Source: Alcanivorax sp. (GTDB taxonomy: Bacteria > Pseudomonadota > Gammaproteobacteria > Pseudomonadales > Alcanivoracaceae). From it: a DNA stretch of 64,000 nucleotides. The notes below the pieces were generated by a model. It did not search any database. It saw nothing but the letters and a program-made list of their open reading frames with translations, and was not told the DNA's origin. The translations under genes and the position numbers were made by a program. Positions within the stretch are counted from its first letter, which is position 1; every line of letters starts with the position of its first letter. Location: the NCBI GenBank assembly GCA_022449455.1, contig JAKUPL010000009.1:112406-176405 (forward strand), written 5' to 3'. Positions 30,407-38,894 of the stretch are shown in pieces.

Positions 30407-32965
30407 TTACTTGCCGGCTTCGGTGCCCTTGGCCGGGTTGCCGTCCTTACGCTGCGCTTCCTGCTGTTCGCGCTCGGCGGTTTTCGCGAGGGCTTCTTCC
30501 AACTGCGGCACCCGGGTGACGCGCTGAATCGCCTGGCTGATGTCCGCGCTGAGAATGCGGCGGGCCTCGTCGTCCAGGGCGCGCAGATTGTCGCCGAAGT
30601 GCAGATGATCGGCGTCGTCCAGCCACACCAGCCCGGTGTCGAGCAGCTGACGGATAAAGTTGCGCAGCACCACCTTGTCGAAGAACTCCGGTGAATTGAA
30701 CTCGTAGAGCAGCGACAGGCGCTGGGCGGTGTGGTGGGCCAGATCGCCAAGCTGGTCGGTGGTGAGCTTGCCGTCGCCGTATTGCACCAGCAGGCGGATG
30801 GTCAGGTAGAACCGCTCCAGGGACGGCATCACCGTCTGCCCCAGATGGGCCAGCATGTCCGAGGCGTGGGTGTGAATGGCGGCGCCGTGCAGGCAGTGGT
30901 CCTCGCGGGTCACCAGGCCATGGGCTTCCAGCACCGTGGCGATGCGTTCCACCGCCGCCGGCAGGTCCTCTTCCTCGCGCCAGTGCAGGAAGTATTCGTT
31001 GCGGAAGAACGGGTAGAGCAGGGTGATCATGCTCTGCAGGGTATCCAAGCCGATGCTGCGCGCGTTCAGGAACAGGGAACAGATCAGCCCCGGCAGGATG
31101 AACAGGTGCAGGCTGTTGTTGCGCACGTAGGCCATCTGCAGGGCGGTCTTGGGATCGGTGGTGACCACGTCGCCCAGCGGGTGGGGCACGCGGATCAGGA
31201 ATTCGTGCTCCAGACCGTATTCGATGATGGTGTCCGGGTCGGTCTCCGCCAGCCGCGCCTGATCGCTGTAGGGGGCTTCGTCGAGCAGGTTGATGTAGAG
31301 CTGCAACTGCTGGCGCAGCTGCTGCAGGTCCATGGTGTGCTTGGGGGTGGCCAGCAGCGCCAGGCTGATCAGGTTCACCGGGTTGGCCACGGCGGCGGCG
31401 TTGATGCCGGTGACCACGTCGCGGCCCAGATCGTCCACGGTGCGCTTGAACCAGTCCGGCGTTTCGTGCACGCCCAGTTCTTCGTTGCGCCAGCCTTCCC
31501 GGTGGTCGTCCAGGTGGTCCACCAGCTTGATCGGCTCGCCGAAGTTCACGTGCACCTGGCCGAAGTGGCTGCGCAGCACTTTCAAGGATTTGACCAGCCG
31601 GAAGATCGATTCTTTCTTCTTTTTGCCGCCGCCCAGCTCGCCCATGTAGGTGCCGGCTTCGATGACTTTTTCATAGCCGATGTAGACCGGCACGAAGGCG
31701 ATCGGCTTGCGCGCGTCGCGCAGGAAGCTGCGCACGGTCATGGCCAGCATGCCGGTGCGCGGCGGCAGCATGCGGCCGCTGCGGCTGCGCCCGCCTTCCA
31801 CGAAATATTCGATGGAGAAGCCGCGGGTGGTGATACTGTGCAGGTACTCGTAGAACACCGCCGCGTAGAGCGGGTTGTCGCGGAAACTGCGGCGCATGAA
31901 GAAGGCGCCGCCCCGGCGCAGGATGGTGCCCACCACCGGCAGGTTCAGGTTGATGCCGGCGGCGATGTGCGGCGGCACCAGGCCGTTGCGGTAGACCACG
32001 AAGCTGAGCAGAAGGTAATCGATGTGGCTGCGGTGGCAGGGCACATAGATGACCTCGTGGTCGCGGGCCACCTGGGTCAGGTGATCCAGATTGTAGAGGC
32101 GGATGCCGTCGTAGAGCCGGTTCCACAACCAGTTCAGGAACAGCTCCAGGGCGCGGATCACGGTGTGCGAATAATCGGCGGCGATCTCCATGGCGTAGCC
32201 GCGCGCGCGGGCCAGCACCTTGTCCTCGCTATCATTGTTTTCGGCGGCGGTGTGGGCGATGGCCTCGCGCACCGACGGTGCTTCCATGATGGCGTTGCTG
32301 AGCGTGCGTCGGTGGGACAGGTCGGGGCCGATGGCCGCTTCCTGCTGGCGGCGGAAGTGCACGCGCAGGATGCGCGAGGTCTTACGCACCACCTGATCGT
32401 CGGAGCGGCACTGGTCCATTACCTGGCGCAGGGACACCGGCGAGCTGAACTGGACGTAGAGGTCGCGGCCCTGGGTGAGGATGATCAGGAATTTCTTGAT
32501 CACCCCCGGCGGCGCCCAGGTGTCGGAGAAGATGATTCGCCAGAGGGAGTTTTCCTTTTCCGGCTGGCGGCCCCAGAACACGGACACTGGCACCAGCTGC
32601 ACGTCCAGCTCCGGGTTCTGCTTGAGACCGGCCACCAGCCGCTGCAGCCGCGCCGGCGTGATCGCGCGCCGCTGGCGGGCCACCGACATCTCCCGTTTGT
32701 AGACGTGGAAATAGCTGCGCGAAAGATGCTGCTTGCCCAGGGTCAGGGAAGCCTTGGGGGCGCTCAGACCGAGCCGCCGCGCCGCCTGATCGGCCACCGC
32801 CGCGTCCGCCACGGAACGGTCGCGAAGCACGTAGACCACCGGCTTGTCCGGATCGAGCTGCAGCTCCTCCGGATCGCCGGGCAGGGCACGGATCCGCGTG
32901 CACAGGCGCATGAAAGCGCGGATCAACAGAAAGAAGAGTCGGTCCAGTCCAAACCAGGGCGTCAT
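30407..32965 (-). CDS. plsB: Glycerol-3-phosphate acyltransferase PlsB
   Basis: First acylation of glycerol-3-phosphate in phospholipid synthesis, at the inner membrane. The 852-residue protein is of the long PlsB class (E. coli 807). The acyltransferase motif HRSHID (HX4D, about 311-316) is present, with the substrate-binding FFMRRSFRDN, EYFVEGGRSRSGR and FVPVYIGYEKV blocks. The C-terminal region is long and helical and ends in a charged tail (KTAEREQQEAQRKDGNPAKG). It uses acyl-ACP or acyl-CoA. ATG 32965 has a weak ribosome site. It stands alone and converges with rsmJ. Confidence 0.95.
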   Translation of the reverse strand: MTPWFGLDRLFFLLIRAFMRLCTRIRALPGDPEELQLDPDKPVVYVLRDRSVADAAVADQAARRLGLSAPKASLTLGKQHLSRSYFHVYKREMSVARQRRAITPARLQRLVAGLKQNPELDVQLVPVSVFWGRQPEKENSLWRIIFSDTWAPPGVIKKFLIILTQGRDLYVQFSSPVSLRQVMDQCRSDDQVVRKTSRILRVHFRRQQEAAIGPDLSHRRTLSNAIMEAPSVREAIAHTAAENNDSEDKVLARARGYAMEIAADYSHTVIRALELFLNWLWNRLYDGIRLYNLDHLTQVARDHEVIYVPCHRSHIDYLLLSFVVYRNGLVPPHIAAGINLNLPVVGTILRRGGAFFMRRSFRDNPLYAAVFYEYLHSITTRGFSIEYFVEGGRSRSGRMLPPRTGMLAMTVRSFLRDARKPIAFVPVYIGYEKVIEAGTYMGELGGGKKKKESIFRLVKSLKVLRSHFGQVHVNFGEPIKLVDHLDDHREGWRNEELGVHETPDWFKRTVDDLGRDVVTGINAAAVANPVNLISLALLATPKHTMDLQQLRQQLQLYINLLDEAPYSDQARLAETDPDTIIEYGLEHEFLIRVPHPLGDVVTTDPKTALQMAYVRNNSLHLFILPGLICSLFLNARSIGLDTLQSMITLLYPFFRNEYFLHWREEEDLPAAVERIATVLEAHGLVTREDHCLHGAAIHTHASDMLAHLGQTVMPSLERFYLTIRLLVQYGDGKLTTDQLGDLAHHTAQRLSLLYEFNSPEFFDKVVLRNFIRQLLDTGLVWLDDADHLHFGDNLRALDDEARRILSADISQAIQRVTRVPQLEEALAKTAEREQQEAQRKDGNPAKGTEAGK

Positions 32966-33007
32966 AAGGCCAAAATCGCGGCAAATGGACCGCCGATTCT
33001 ACACCCA

Positions 33008-33028
33008 CGGGGTCGGACCGCGCTAACC
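33008..33028 (-). repeat. Dispersed repeat, copy 2
   Basis: Read on the minus strand, GGTTAGCGCGGTCCGACCCCG shares the core GGTCCGACCCCG. It lies between the plsB promoter side and the nested inverted repeat. Confidence 0.5.
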
Positions 33029-33209
33029 GGTTGTTTTGCCGGGCTTCTCGTATCCAGGAGAGCGGGTACGGAGCGTTAGCGGTCGGTTTTGATGGTCAAA
33101 AGCGGGCTTTAAGCAATAAAGAGCGCCGTGATCGTTAACGGCGATTTTGACCACCCGAAATCACGCGCTAACGGCTATAAGGCTGCCCTTCAAAACAAAA
33201 AAACCCGGA

Positions 33210-33240
33210 AAATCAACGCGTAACCGGGGTCTGACCCGGA
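33210..33240 (+). repeat. Dispersed repeat, copy 3
   Basis: AAATCAACGCGTAACCGGGG followed by TCTGACCCGGA. It keeps both halves of the element (AAATCAA and the GGTCnGACC core) and lies just upstream of the eamA start. Confidence 0.55.
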
Positions 33241-33301
33241 TCATCCCGGGCGTGCTACATTGCGGCGGGCTTTTGCTATTTCGTGGTGTGGGGAGGTGTG
33301 C

Positions 33302-34195
33302 GTGGCTGATCATTCGCCGGTGGGATCTGTCGAGGTTGTGCCCCGGCCCGTTACCGGCGTACTCCTTATGGCCGCCGGTGTCGCCATCCTGCCGTTGATG
33401 GACGGCCTGGCCAAGCACCTGAGCCAGGACTATCCGGTGCTGCAGGTCACCTGGGCCCGTTACCTGTTTCATTTTCTGTTGCTCGGTGGCTTGCTGCTCT
33501 GGCGGCTGCCGTTGCGCGCGCTGATTCCGAAGCATCCAGGTCTGCAGATGGTGCGCAGCGCTTTTCTGCTCGCCACCACGCTGTGCTATTTCGGCGCCAT
33601 CGCCTATCTACCGCTGGCCAATGCTCTGGCCATGGCGTTTCTTGGTCCCCTGGTGAGCACCGCGCTGGCGCCTTTCCTGCTGGGTGAACGTGCGGGTACG
33701 CGGGGCTGGCTGGCGGTGGCGCTGGGTTTTGCCGGCACCCTGGTGGTGATCCGGCCCGGGTTTGGGCACTTTCATTGGGCTTATTTGCTGGGGCTGGGCG
33801 CTGGCGTGAGCTACGGGCTCTATCAACTGACCACACGACGGCTGTCCGGTAGTGGCCGGCCCTCGGTGACGCTGTTCTACACGGCCGTGTTCGGGCTGGC
33901 GGTGCTGTCGCTGGTGGTGCCCTGGGTGTGGCGTTCCCCGGACCCGGGGGGCTGGGGCCTGATGCTGGTGATGGGCGCGGTCGGTGCGCTTGCTCACTTC
34001 CTGATCATCCGCGCGTTCGAACACGCGCCCGCGCCGATGCTGGCTCCGGTGAGCTACATGGAAATGGTCTCCGCGGTGACCATCGGTTGGCTGGTTTTCG
34101 GCGATTTTCCGGATGCCTGGACCTGGCTGGGCATCGCTCTCATCGTGACCAGCGGTCTTCTGCTTATCCTCCGCTCGGGGAAGGGCAGCGCCTGA
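33302..34195 (+). CDS. DMT-superfamily permease (EamA family)
   Basis: An inner-membrane metabolite exporter of the drug/metabolite transporter family, with ten hydrophobic segments in two EamA repeats. The 297-residue protein shows LPLMDGLAKHLSQDYPVLQVTWARYL in the first repeat, LPLANALAMAFLGPLVSTALAPFLLGE at the end of the first EamA unit and VSYMEMVSAVTIGWLVFGDFPD in the second. GTG 33302 is chosen for the GGGAGG box five bases upstream. The substrate is unknown. It is flanked on both sides by the dispersed repeat and ends directly in a terminator. Confidence 0.87.
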   Translation: MADHSPVGSVEVVPRPVTGVLLMAAGVAILPLMDGLAKHLSQDYPVLQVTWARYLFHFLLLGGLLLWRLPLRALIPKHPGLQMVRSAFLLATTLCYFGAIAYLPLANALAMAFLGPLVSTALAPFLLGERAGTRGWLAVALGFAGTLVVIRPGFGHFHWAYLLGLGAGVSYGLYQLTTRRLSGSGRPSVTLFYTAVFGLAVLSLVVPWVWRSPDPGGWGLMLVMGAVGALAHFLIIRAFEHAPAPMLAPVSYMEMVSAVTIGWLVFGDFPDAWTWLGIALIVTSGLLLILRSGKGSA

Positions 34196-34245
34196 TTTTC
34201 AGGGGCGAAAAGGGTCGTTTAGGGCCCTGAAAACTTGCTTTTTTT
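34196..34245 (+). terminator. Rho-independent terminator of the EamA gene
   Basis: TTTTCAGGG (34196-34204) / CCCTGAAAA (34225-34233) with a T-run at 34239-34245. The stem begins right after the stop codon. Confidence 0.75.
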
Positions 34246-34260
34246 ATCGCAATCCTCGCC

Positions 34261-34294
34261 AAATCAAAGAGTTGCCGGGGTCTGACCCCGATGA
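34261..34294 (+). repeat. Dispersed repeat, copy 4
   Basis: AAATCAAAGAGTTGCCGGGG then TCTGACCCCGATGAG; about four differences from copies 5 and 7. It lies 12 bases from the aldehyde dehydrogenase stop. Confidence 0.65.
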
Positions 34295-34306
34295 GTGCCC
34301 GATGAG

Positions 34307-35896
34307 TCAGTCCACCTTCCATTGGGTGAACATTTTGCGGAGGAGGAATGGGGTGAGTTTGAGGCTGGCGCCGAGCCACTGGACGGGGTTTTTGGGGAAG
34401 GCAAAGCGCAAGGCGTTGAGCAGGCCGCGGTAGGTGCCCTGGTCGAAGGGGTACCACCAGAGGTTGCGTTTGGCGGGCAGCAGGTCCCAGTTGATCACCT
34501 TGGCATTGGTCATTTCCAGCAGGCCTTCCGGGCCGTGGGTGCGGCCGATGCCGGATTCCTTCCAGCCGCCCCAGGGGGCTTCCGAGAGGCCGTGGGTGTA
34601 GAGGTGGTCGTTGACGGTGGTGACGCCGGTTTCCAGGCGGGCGGCCAGGGCGCGGCCTTTCTTGGTGTCCGTGGTCCAGATTGACGAGGTCAGGGCCAGG
34701 TTGGAGCGGTTGGCTTTTTCGATGGCCTGTTCCGCGTTGGCGACCTTTTCCACGGCAATGATCGGCCCGAAGGTTTCCTCGCAGACGGTCAGCATGGTGT
34801 CGTTGACGCCGGTGAGCAGGGTGGCGGGGAAGAAGAAGCCTTGCTCCATGTTGCCTACCGCTTGGGACTGGGCTTCGATGCGGGCGCCCTTGGCGAGGGC
34901 ATCCTCCAGATGTTGTTGCACCGTACGCAATTGGCCTTCCGTGGTGAGGCTGCCCACGTCCACGTTGATCTCGTCGGTGGTTGGGCCATGGCGCAGGGCG
35001 CGGGTCTTCCTGGCCAGCAGCGTGACAAAATCGTCGTACACGGGTTCTTCCACGTAGATGCGTTCCACGCCGCCGCAGCTTTGGCCGCCGTTCTGATAGC
35101 CGGCCCAGGCGGCGCCGTTGGTGGCGCGCTCCAGATCGGCGTCGGCGAGCACGATCATGGGATCGTTGCCGCCCAGTTCCAGGGACACCGGTGTGAGGGT
35201 CTGCGCGGCCTGGGCCATGAGGGTTTTGCCGGCGGGCACGCTGCCGGTGAAGAACAGTTTGTCGATGCCGTTCTCGAAAAACGCCGTGGCCACTTTTGAA
35301 CCGGAGCCGACGACATGCTGGAAAAGCCCCTCCGGCAGTTCGCCGGCGGCGACGATCCGCTCAATGGCGCGGCCCACCGCCGGGGTGGCGGCGGCCACTT
35401 TGAGCAGGACGGTGTTGCCGGCCATCAGTGCCATGGCCACTTCGCCGAACGGAATCGAAAGGGGGTAGTTCCAGGGGCTGATGATGCCCACCACGCCCAG
35501 CGGCAGATGTTGTACCGTGGTTCGCTTATTGGCGAACAGCAGATGGCCGGCGGCGCGGTTTTTCGGCGACAGCACCCGCCCGGCGTGCTTGCCGTACCAA
35601 TTGCAGGCCAGAGCGCAGGGCAGCACCTCGGTGGCCAGAGCGTCCACCCGGGTCTTGCCGTTGGATTCGCTTACCGTGCGGGCCAGGTCCTCGGCCCGAT
35701 CGACGATGTAGTCGCGCATCAAACGCAGATGGCGGGCGCGTTCCTTGAATGACTTTGCCGCCCACTGCCGTTGCGCCACGCGGGCCTGCGCCATGCGTTC
35801 GGGCATGCCCCCCAGATCGGTCAGATTGAGTTCCGCCACGGCGGCGCCCGTGGCCGGATTGTAATCAGTAACGGTACCGGGGGTGGACTCGATCAT
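34307..35896 (-). CDS. Aldehyde dehydrogenase (NAD(P)-dependent)
   Basis: Oxidises an aldehyde to the acid. The 529-residue protein has SPWNYP, the cofactor-binding FTGSVPAGKTL, catalytic Glu240 (LELGGND) and Cys274 (GGQSCGGVERIYV), with the usual 34-residue spacing. A C-terminal extension of about 45 residues after the dehydrogenase core (PFDQGTYRGLLNALRFAFPK...) may be a membrane- or surface-associating tail, as in long-chain fatty aldehyde dehydrogenases. This fits an alkane degrader but is inference. ATG 35896 follows AGGAG; an upstream TTG at 35911 would overlap that box and is rejected. It stands alone between dispersed repeats. Confidence 0.9.
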   Translation of the reverse strand: MIESTPGTVTDYNPATGAAVAELNLTDLGGMPERMAQARVAQRQWAAKSFKERARHLRLMRDYIVDRAEDLARTVSESNGKTRVDALATEVLPCALACNWYGKHAGRVLSPKNRAAGHLLFANKRTTVQHLPLGVVGIISPWNYPLSIPFGEVAMALMAGNTVLLKVAAATPAVGRAIERIVAAGELPEGLFQHVVGSGSKVATAFFENGIDKLFFTGSVPAGKTLMAQAAQTLTPVSLELGGNDPMIVLADADLERATNGAAWAGYQNGGQSCGGVERIYVEEPVYDDFVTLLARKTRALRHGPTTDEINVDVGSLTTEGQLRTVQQHLEDALAKGARIEAQSQAVGNMEQGFFFPATLLTGVNDTMLTVCEETFGPIIAVEKVANAEQAIEKANRSNLALTSSIWTTDTKKGRALAARLETGVTTVNDHLYTHGLSEAPWGGWKESGIGRTHGPEGLLEMTNAKVINWDLLPAKRNLWWYPFDQGTYRGLLNALRFAFPKNPVQWLGASLKLTPFLLRKMFTQWKVD

Positions 35897-35984
35897 GGGG
35901 GCTCCTGGCAAAGACTCTCAACGGCTCCGATAAGAACACAAAGCACCCCCGCCGCAAATGGCGACACGGTCACCTCACCCCGGC

Positions 35985-36016
35985 CTCGGGGTCGGACCAC
36001 CGCAACCCTTTGATTT
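35985..36016 (-). repeat. Dispersed repeat, copy 5
   Basis: A 32-base copy on the minus strand that differs from copy 7 (36585-36616) at two positions only; the two face each other in inverted orientation. Confidence 0.75.
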
Positions 36017-36188
36017 TTTCGGGTTTTTCTTTCCTGTCGCCTGAAGGAGTGCGCTTAGGGTCAGGTTTTCGGGGTCGAAAAACGGTGATAAGGACGATCT
36101 GGGCGGGCGCTACTAACAGCGAATTTACCCCGCTCAAAATGCCCGCTAAGGACGCTGTGGGCTATCATACCTCGAGAAAAGTTTTACC

Positions 36189-36218
36189 AATCAGTGGGTT
36201 GTGACGGTCCGACCCGAG
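36189..36218 (+). repeat. Dispersed repeat, copy 6 (diverged)
   Basis: AATCAGTGGGTTGTGACGGT then CCGACCCGAG; same order of parts with one lost C in the core. It ends 18 bases before the ATG of the 66-residue gene, so it may form its 5' leader. Confidence 0.5.
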
Positions 36219-36236
36219 TGATTCGAGCGAGGGGTT

Positions 36237-36437
36237 ATGTTGGAGCAGTATGGTGAGTGGTTGCCGTTGGCGGTGACGTGGGTGTTGGTGTGTACGTTGT
36301 TGAGCTTTCTGATCGCACGGCACAAGGGAATGAAGCCGCTGGTGCCCACCGCGGCGGGGTTTGTGGCGGCGTTCATCCCTATCGTGGGGCTGATTTATCT
36401 GCTGGTGTTGGGGATGCGCGAAACGTCGATGAAGTAG
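36237..36437 (+). CDS. Small two-helix membrane protein, function unknown
   Basis: A 66-residue protein with two hydrophobic helices (about 9-27 and 37-59) separated by a basic loop ARHKGMKPLV. I do not recognise the family. ATG 36237 has GAGGGG a few bases upstream. Codon use (TTG leucine, GTG valine rows) is less GC-biased than in the neighbours, and it is bounded by dispersed repeats, so it may be an acquired or fast-evolving small gene. An 11-bp hairpin without T-run follows. Confidence 0.55.
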   Translation: MLEQYGEWLPLAVTWVLVCTLLSFLIARHKGMKPLVPTAAGFVAAFIPIVGLIYLLVLGMRETSMK

Positions 36438-36498
36438 CCGCTGAAGGCCGGCTTTTCCGTGGCTGGATTCGGGGCCGGGTCGGTTTGATCTGGCGATG

Positions 36499-36524
36499 GG
36501 AAACGGCCTTTAGAGGCCGTTTCC
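36499..36524. terminator. Hairpin between the 66-residue gene and dapE
   Basis: GGAAACGGCCT-TTAG-AGGCCGTTTCC, perfect 11-bp stem. No T-run on either side, but it lies downstream of both convergent genes and may act for both. Confidence 0.5.
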
Positions 36525-36584
36525 AGGGGGCAATATCGTGATCCAAACCATTCTTATCCCCTCAAACCGGCGGGAAATGATCTG

Positions 36585-36616
36585 AAATCAAAGGGTTACC
36601 GTGGTCCGACCCCGAG
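36585..36616 (+). repeat. Dispersed repeat, copy 7, overlapping the 3' end of dapE
   Basis: A 32-base copy nearly identical to copy 5 (inverted). The last six codons of dapE (LGVGPR) and its TAA stop (36598-36596) lie inside it. Confidence 0.75.
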
Positions 36617-37735
36617 GAGGTGTTGAAGGAGGCGGTGGTAGATGTGGGTGAGGGTGTTCAGGTCGGCGATGTCGGTGTGTTCGTCCACTTTGTGGATGGT
36701 GGCGTTGACCGGGCCGAGTTCCACCACCTGGGCGCCGGTGGGGGCGATAAAGCGGCCGTCGCTGGTGCCGCCGGCGGTGGACAGTTCGGTGTCGCGGCCG
36801 GTGACGTCGCGGATCGCCGCCACGGTGGCGTCCACTAAAGCGCCCCGGTCGGTGAGGAAGGGCTGGCCGGAGAGCTTCCACTCGATTTGGTAGTCCAGGC
36901 CATGTTTGTCCAGCACCGTCTCGGTGCGGCGGCGCAGCTCGTCCTCGGTGAGCTCGGTGGAGAAGCGGAAGTTGAACACCACTTCACAGCTGCCGGGGAT
37001 CACGTTGGTGGCGCCGGTGCCGGCGTTGATGTTGGAGATCTGAAAGCTGGTGGCCGGGAAGAAATCGTTGCCCCGGTCCCATTCGGTGGCGGCCAGTTCC
37101 GCCAGGGCGGGGGCGGCGTCGTGTACCGGGTTGCGGGCCAGGTGCGGGTAGGCCACGTGGCCCTGCACGCCGTTCACGGTGAGCACGGCGCCCAGGGAGC
37201 CGCGCCGGCCGTTCTTGATCACGTCGCCCACGGCGTCGGTGGAGGAGGGTTCGCCCACCAGGCAGTAGTCGATGGCTTCGCCCCGGGCCTGCAGGGCCTC
37301 CACCACCTTGACCGTACCGTTCACGGACGGGCCTTCCTCGTCGGCGGTGATCAGAAAGCCCAGGCTGCCGCCGTGGTCCGGGTGGGCGGCGACAAAGTCT
37401 TCCACCGCCACCATCATCGCCGCGATGGAGCCTTTCATGTCCGCCGCGCCACGGCCGTAGAGCTGGCCGTTTTCCTCGGTGGGGGCGAAGGGGTCATGAC
37501 GCCATTGTCGGACCGCGCCGGTGGGCACCACATCGGTGTGGCCGGCGAACACGAACAGCGGACCGGCGTCGCCACGCCGGGCCCACAGATTACGCACTTC
37601 CTCGAACCACAGGGTTTCGCACCGAAAACCCAGGGCTTCCAGTTTTTCGATCATCCAGTCCTGGCAGCCTTCATCCTCCGGTGTAACCGAGGGGCGGCGG
37701 ATGAGTTCCTTGGCGTAATCCAGTGTACGGCTCAT
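36596..37735 (-). CDS. dapE: Succinyl-diaminopimelate desuccinylase DapE
   Basis: Hydrolyses N-succinyl-LL-diaminopimelate to LL-DAP and succinate in lysine/peptidoglycan precursor synthesis; a di-zinc M20 peptidase-fold enzyme. The 379-residue protein has [30 protein letters not shown] (catalytic Glu) and [10 protein letters not shown], and the late metal His in [11 protein letters not shown]. Length matches the family (E. coli 375). ATG 37735 follows GGAG at 5-base spacing; the upstream in-frame start at 37765 lies in the palindromic gap. The final residues LGVGPR are encoded by a dispersed repeat copy. It is the last gene of the map-glnD-dapC-dapD-dapE direction. Confidence 0.95.
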   Translation of the reverse strand: MSRTLDYAKELIRRPSVTPEDEGCQDWMIEKLEALGFRCETLWFEEVRNLWARRGDAGPLFVFAGHTDVVPTGAVRQWRHDPFAPTEENGQLYGRGAADMKGSIAAMMVAVEDFVAAHPDHGGSLGFLITADEEGPSVNGTVKVVEALQARGEAIDYCLVGEPSSTDAVGDVIKNGRRGSLGAVLTVNGVQGHVAYPHLARNPVHDAAPALAELAATEWDRGNDFFPATSFQISNINAGTGATNVIPGSCEVVFNFRFSTELTEDELRRRTETVLDKHGLDYQIEWKLSGQPFLTDRGALVDATVAAIRDVTGRDTELSTAGGTSDGRFIAPTGAQVVELGPVNATIHKVDEHTDIADLNTLTHIYHRLLQHLLGVGPR

Positions 37736-37749
37736 GAAGGCTCCGGCTT

Positions 37750-37813
37750 CGCCGGCACGCACCACGCTTCACGCCGGCACGCGAGAAAGCGTGGTGCGTG
37801 TAGCGTGCCGGCG
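37750..37813. repeat. Palindromic element between dapD and dapE
   Basis: CGCCGGCACGC (37750-37760) + ACCACGCTT pairs with AAGCGTGGT (37787-37795) + GCGTGCCGGCG (37803-37813), with one extra copy of the CGCCGGCACGC motif in the loop. It resembles REP-type intergenic palindromes. Confidence 0.65.
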
Positions 37814-37821
37814 TGCGGGCT

Positions 37822-38856
37822 TCAGTTGTGTTTGTGCAGTTCTTCGTTGAGGGCGATGGCGCTTTTGTTGGTCTGGCACTGCACCGCGCCGTTCACCGAG
37901 TTGCGGCGGAACAGCAGGTCGGATTGACCGGCCAGGTCGCGGGCCTTGACGGTGTCGGCCACGTCGCCGTTTTCATCCAGCACTTCCACTTTGGTGCCGG
38001 AGGTAATGTACAGGCCGGCTTCGATGGTGCAGCGGTCGCCCAGGGGGATGCCGGTGCCGGCGTTGGCGCCGAGCAGGCAGTTTTCGCCCAGGGAGATAAC
38101 GATGTTGCCGCCGCCGGACAGGGTGCCCATGGTGGAGGAGCTGCCGCCCAGGTCGGAGCCCTTGCCCACGAATACGCCGGCGGAAATGCGGCCTTCGATC
38201 ATGCCCGGGCCTTCGGTGCCGGCGTTGAAGTTGATAAAGCCTTCGTGCATGACGGTGGTGCCTTCACCCACGTAGGCGCCCAGACGAACGCGCGCGGTGT
38301 CGGCGATGCGAACGCCGGCGGGCACCACGTAATCGGTCATCTTGGGAAACTTGTCGACGCTGTTCACTTCCAGCAGCTTGCCGTTGAGGCGCGCCAGCAG
38401 CTGCCGCTCGGGCAGTTCGTTCAGGTCGATGGCGCCTTCGCTGGTCCAGGCCACGTTGGGCAGCAGCGGGAAGATGCCGCTGAGCACCACGCCGTGGGGT
38501 TTGACCAGGCGATGGGAGAGCAGGTGCAGTTTGAGGTAGGCCTCCGGGGTGGAGGCCGGCTCCGCGTCGGTTTCCAGGATGGTGAGCACCAGCGGCTGCT
38601 CGCTTTCCTGGAAGGCCACCGCGTAGCTGGCTTCGTGCTCGAAGCCGGCGTCACGCCATTCCCGGGCCAGATGCTGAACCTGACGGTGGGTCAGTTCCAG
38701 GGCGGCGTTACCGCCTTGGTAGCCCACTTCCTCGCGGATCACATCCACCAGCTTCGGGTCCGGTTTCAGGTAGGGGTCCGGGTAGAACACTTCCAGCCAG
38801 TGTTCGTCGCGGTTCTTGGTGCCGCAGCCCAGGGCCATTGCGAAAATCGTGCTCAT
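37822..38856 (-). CDS. dapD: Tetrahydrodipicolinate N-succinyltransferase DapD
   Basis: Succinylates tetrahydrodipicolinate using succinyl-CoA. The 344-residue protein is of the long Pseudomonas-type DapD (E. coli DapD is 274): an N-terminal domain followed by left-handed beta-helix hexapeptides (VRIADTARVRLGAYVGEGTTVMHEG, EGRISAGVFVGKGSDLGGSSS) and GENCLLGANAGTGIPLGDRC. ATG 38856 has AAAGGAG six bases upstream; an earlier in-frame start at 38916 lacks this. It works with the neighbouring dapC and dapE products. Confidence 0.94.
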   Translation of the reverse strand: MSTIFAMALGCGTKNRDEHWLEVFYPDPYLKPDPKLVDVIREEVGYQGGNAALELTHRQVQHLAREWRDAGFEHEASYAVAFQESEQPLVLTILETDAEPASTPEAYLKLHLLSHRLVKPHGVVLSGIFPLLPNVAWTSEGAIDLNELPERQLLARLNGKLLEVNSVDKFPKMTDYVVPAGVRIADTARVRLGAYVGEGTTVMHEGFINFNAGTEGPGMIEGRISAGVFVGKGSDLGGSSSTMGTLSGGGNIVISLGENCLLGANAGTGIPLGDRCTIEAGLYITSGTKVEVLDENGDVADTVKARDLAGQSDLLFRRNSVNGAVQCQTNKSAIALNEELHKHN

Positions 38857-38894
38857 GTCGTTCTCCTTTAGCGTGGCGCGCCCGGCGCCGGCGC

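Larger units (their letters stand above)
32966..33301. other. Intergenic region plsB / eamA, repeat-rich
   Basis: No gene is seen in 336 bases. It holds two copies of the dispersed element (33008-33028 reverse, 33210-33240 forward) and between them a nested inverted repeat: GTTAGCG (33075-33081) / CGCTAAC (33166-33172), with TGGTCAAAA / TTTTGACCA inside. The base composition is visibly more A/T-rich than the genes. Confidence 0.6.
35897..36236. other. Intergenic region between aldehyde dehydrogenase and 66-residue gene
   Basis: No convincing gene in 340 bases. It contains dispersed-repeat copies 5 and 6 and, between them, an A/T-richer stretch with several short inverted bits (GCGCTTA, CGCTAAGG, CGGGCGCTACTAACAGCG). 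The aldehyde dehydrogenase promoter must lie at its left end on the minus strand. Confidence 0.55.
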
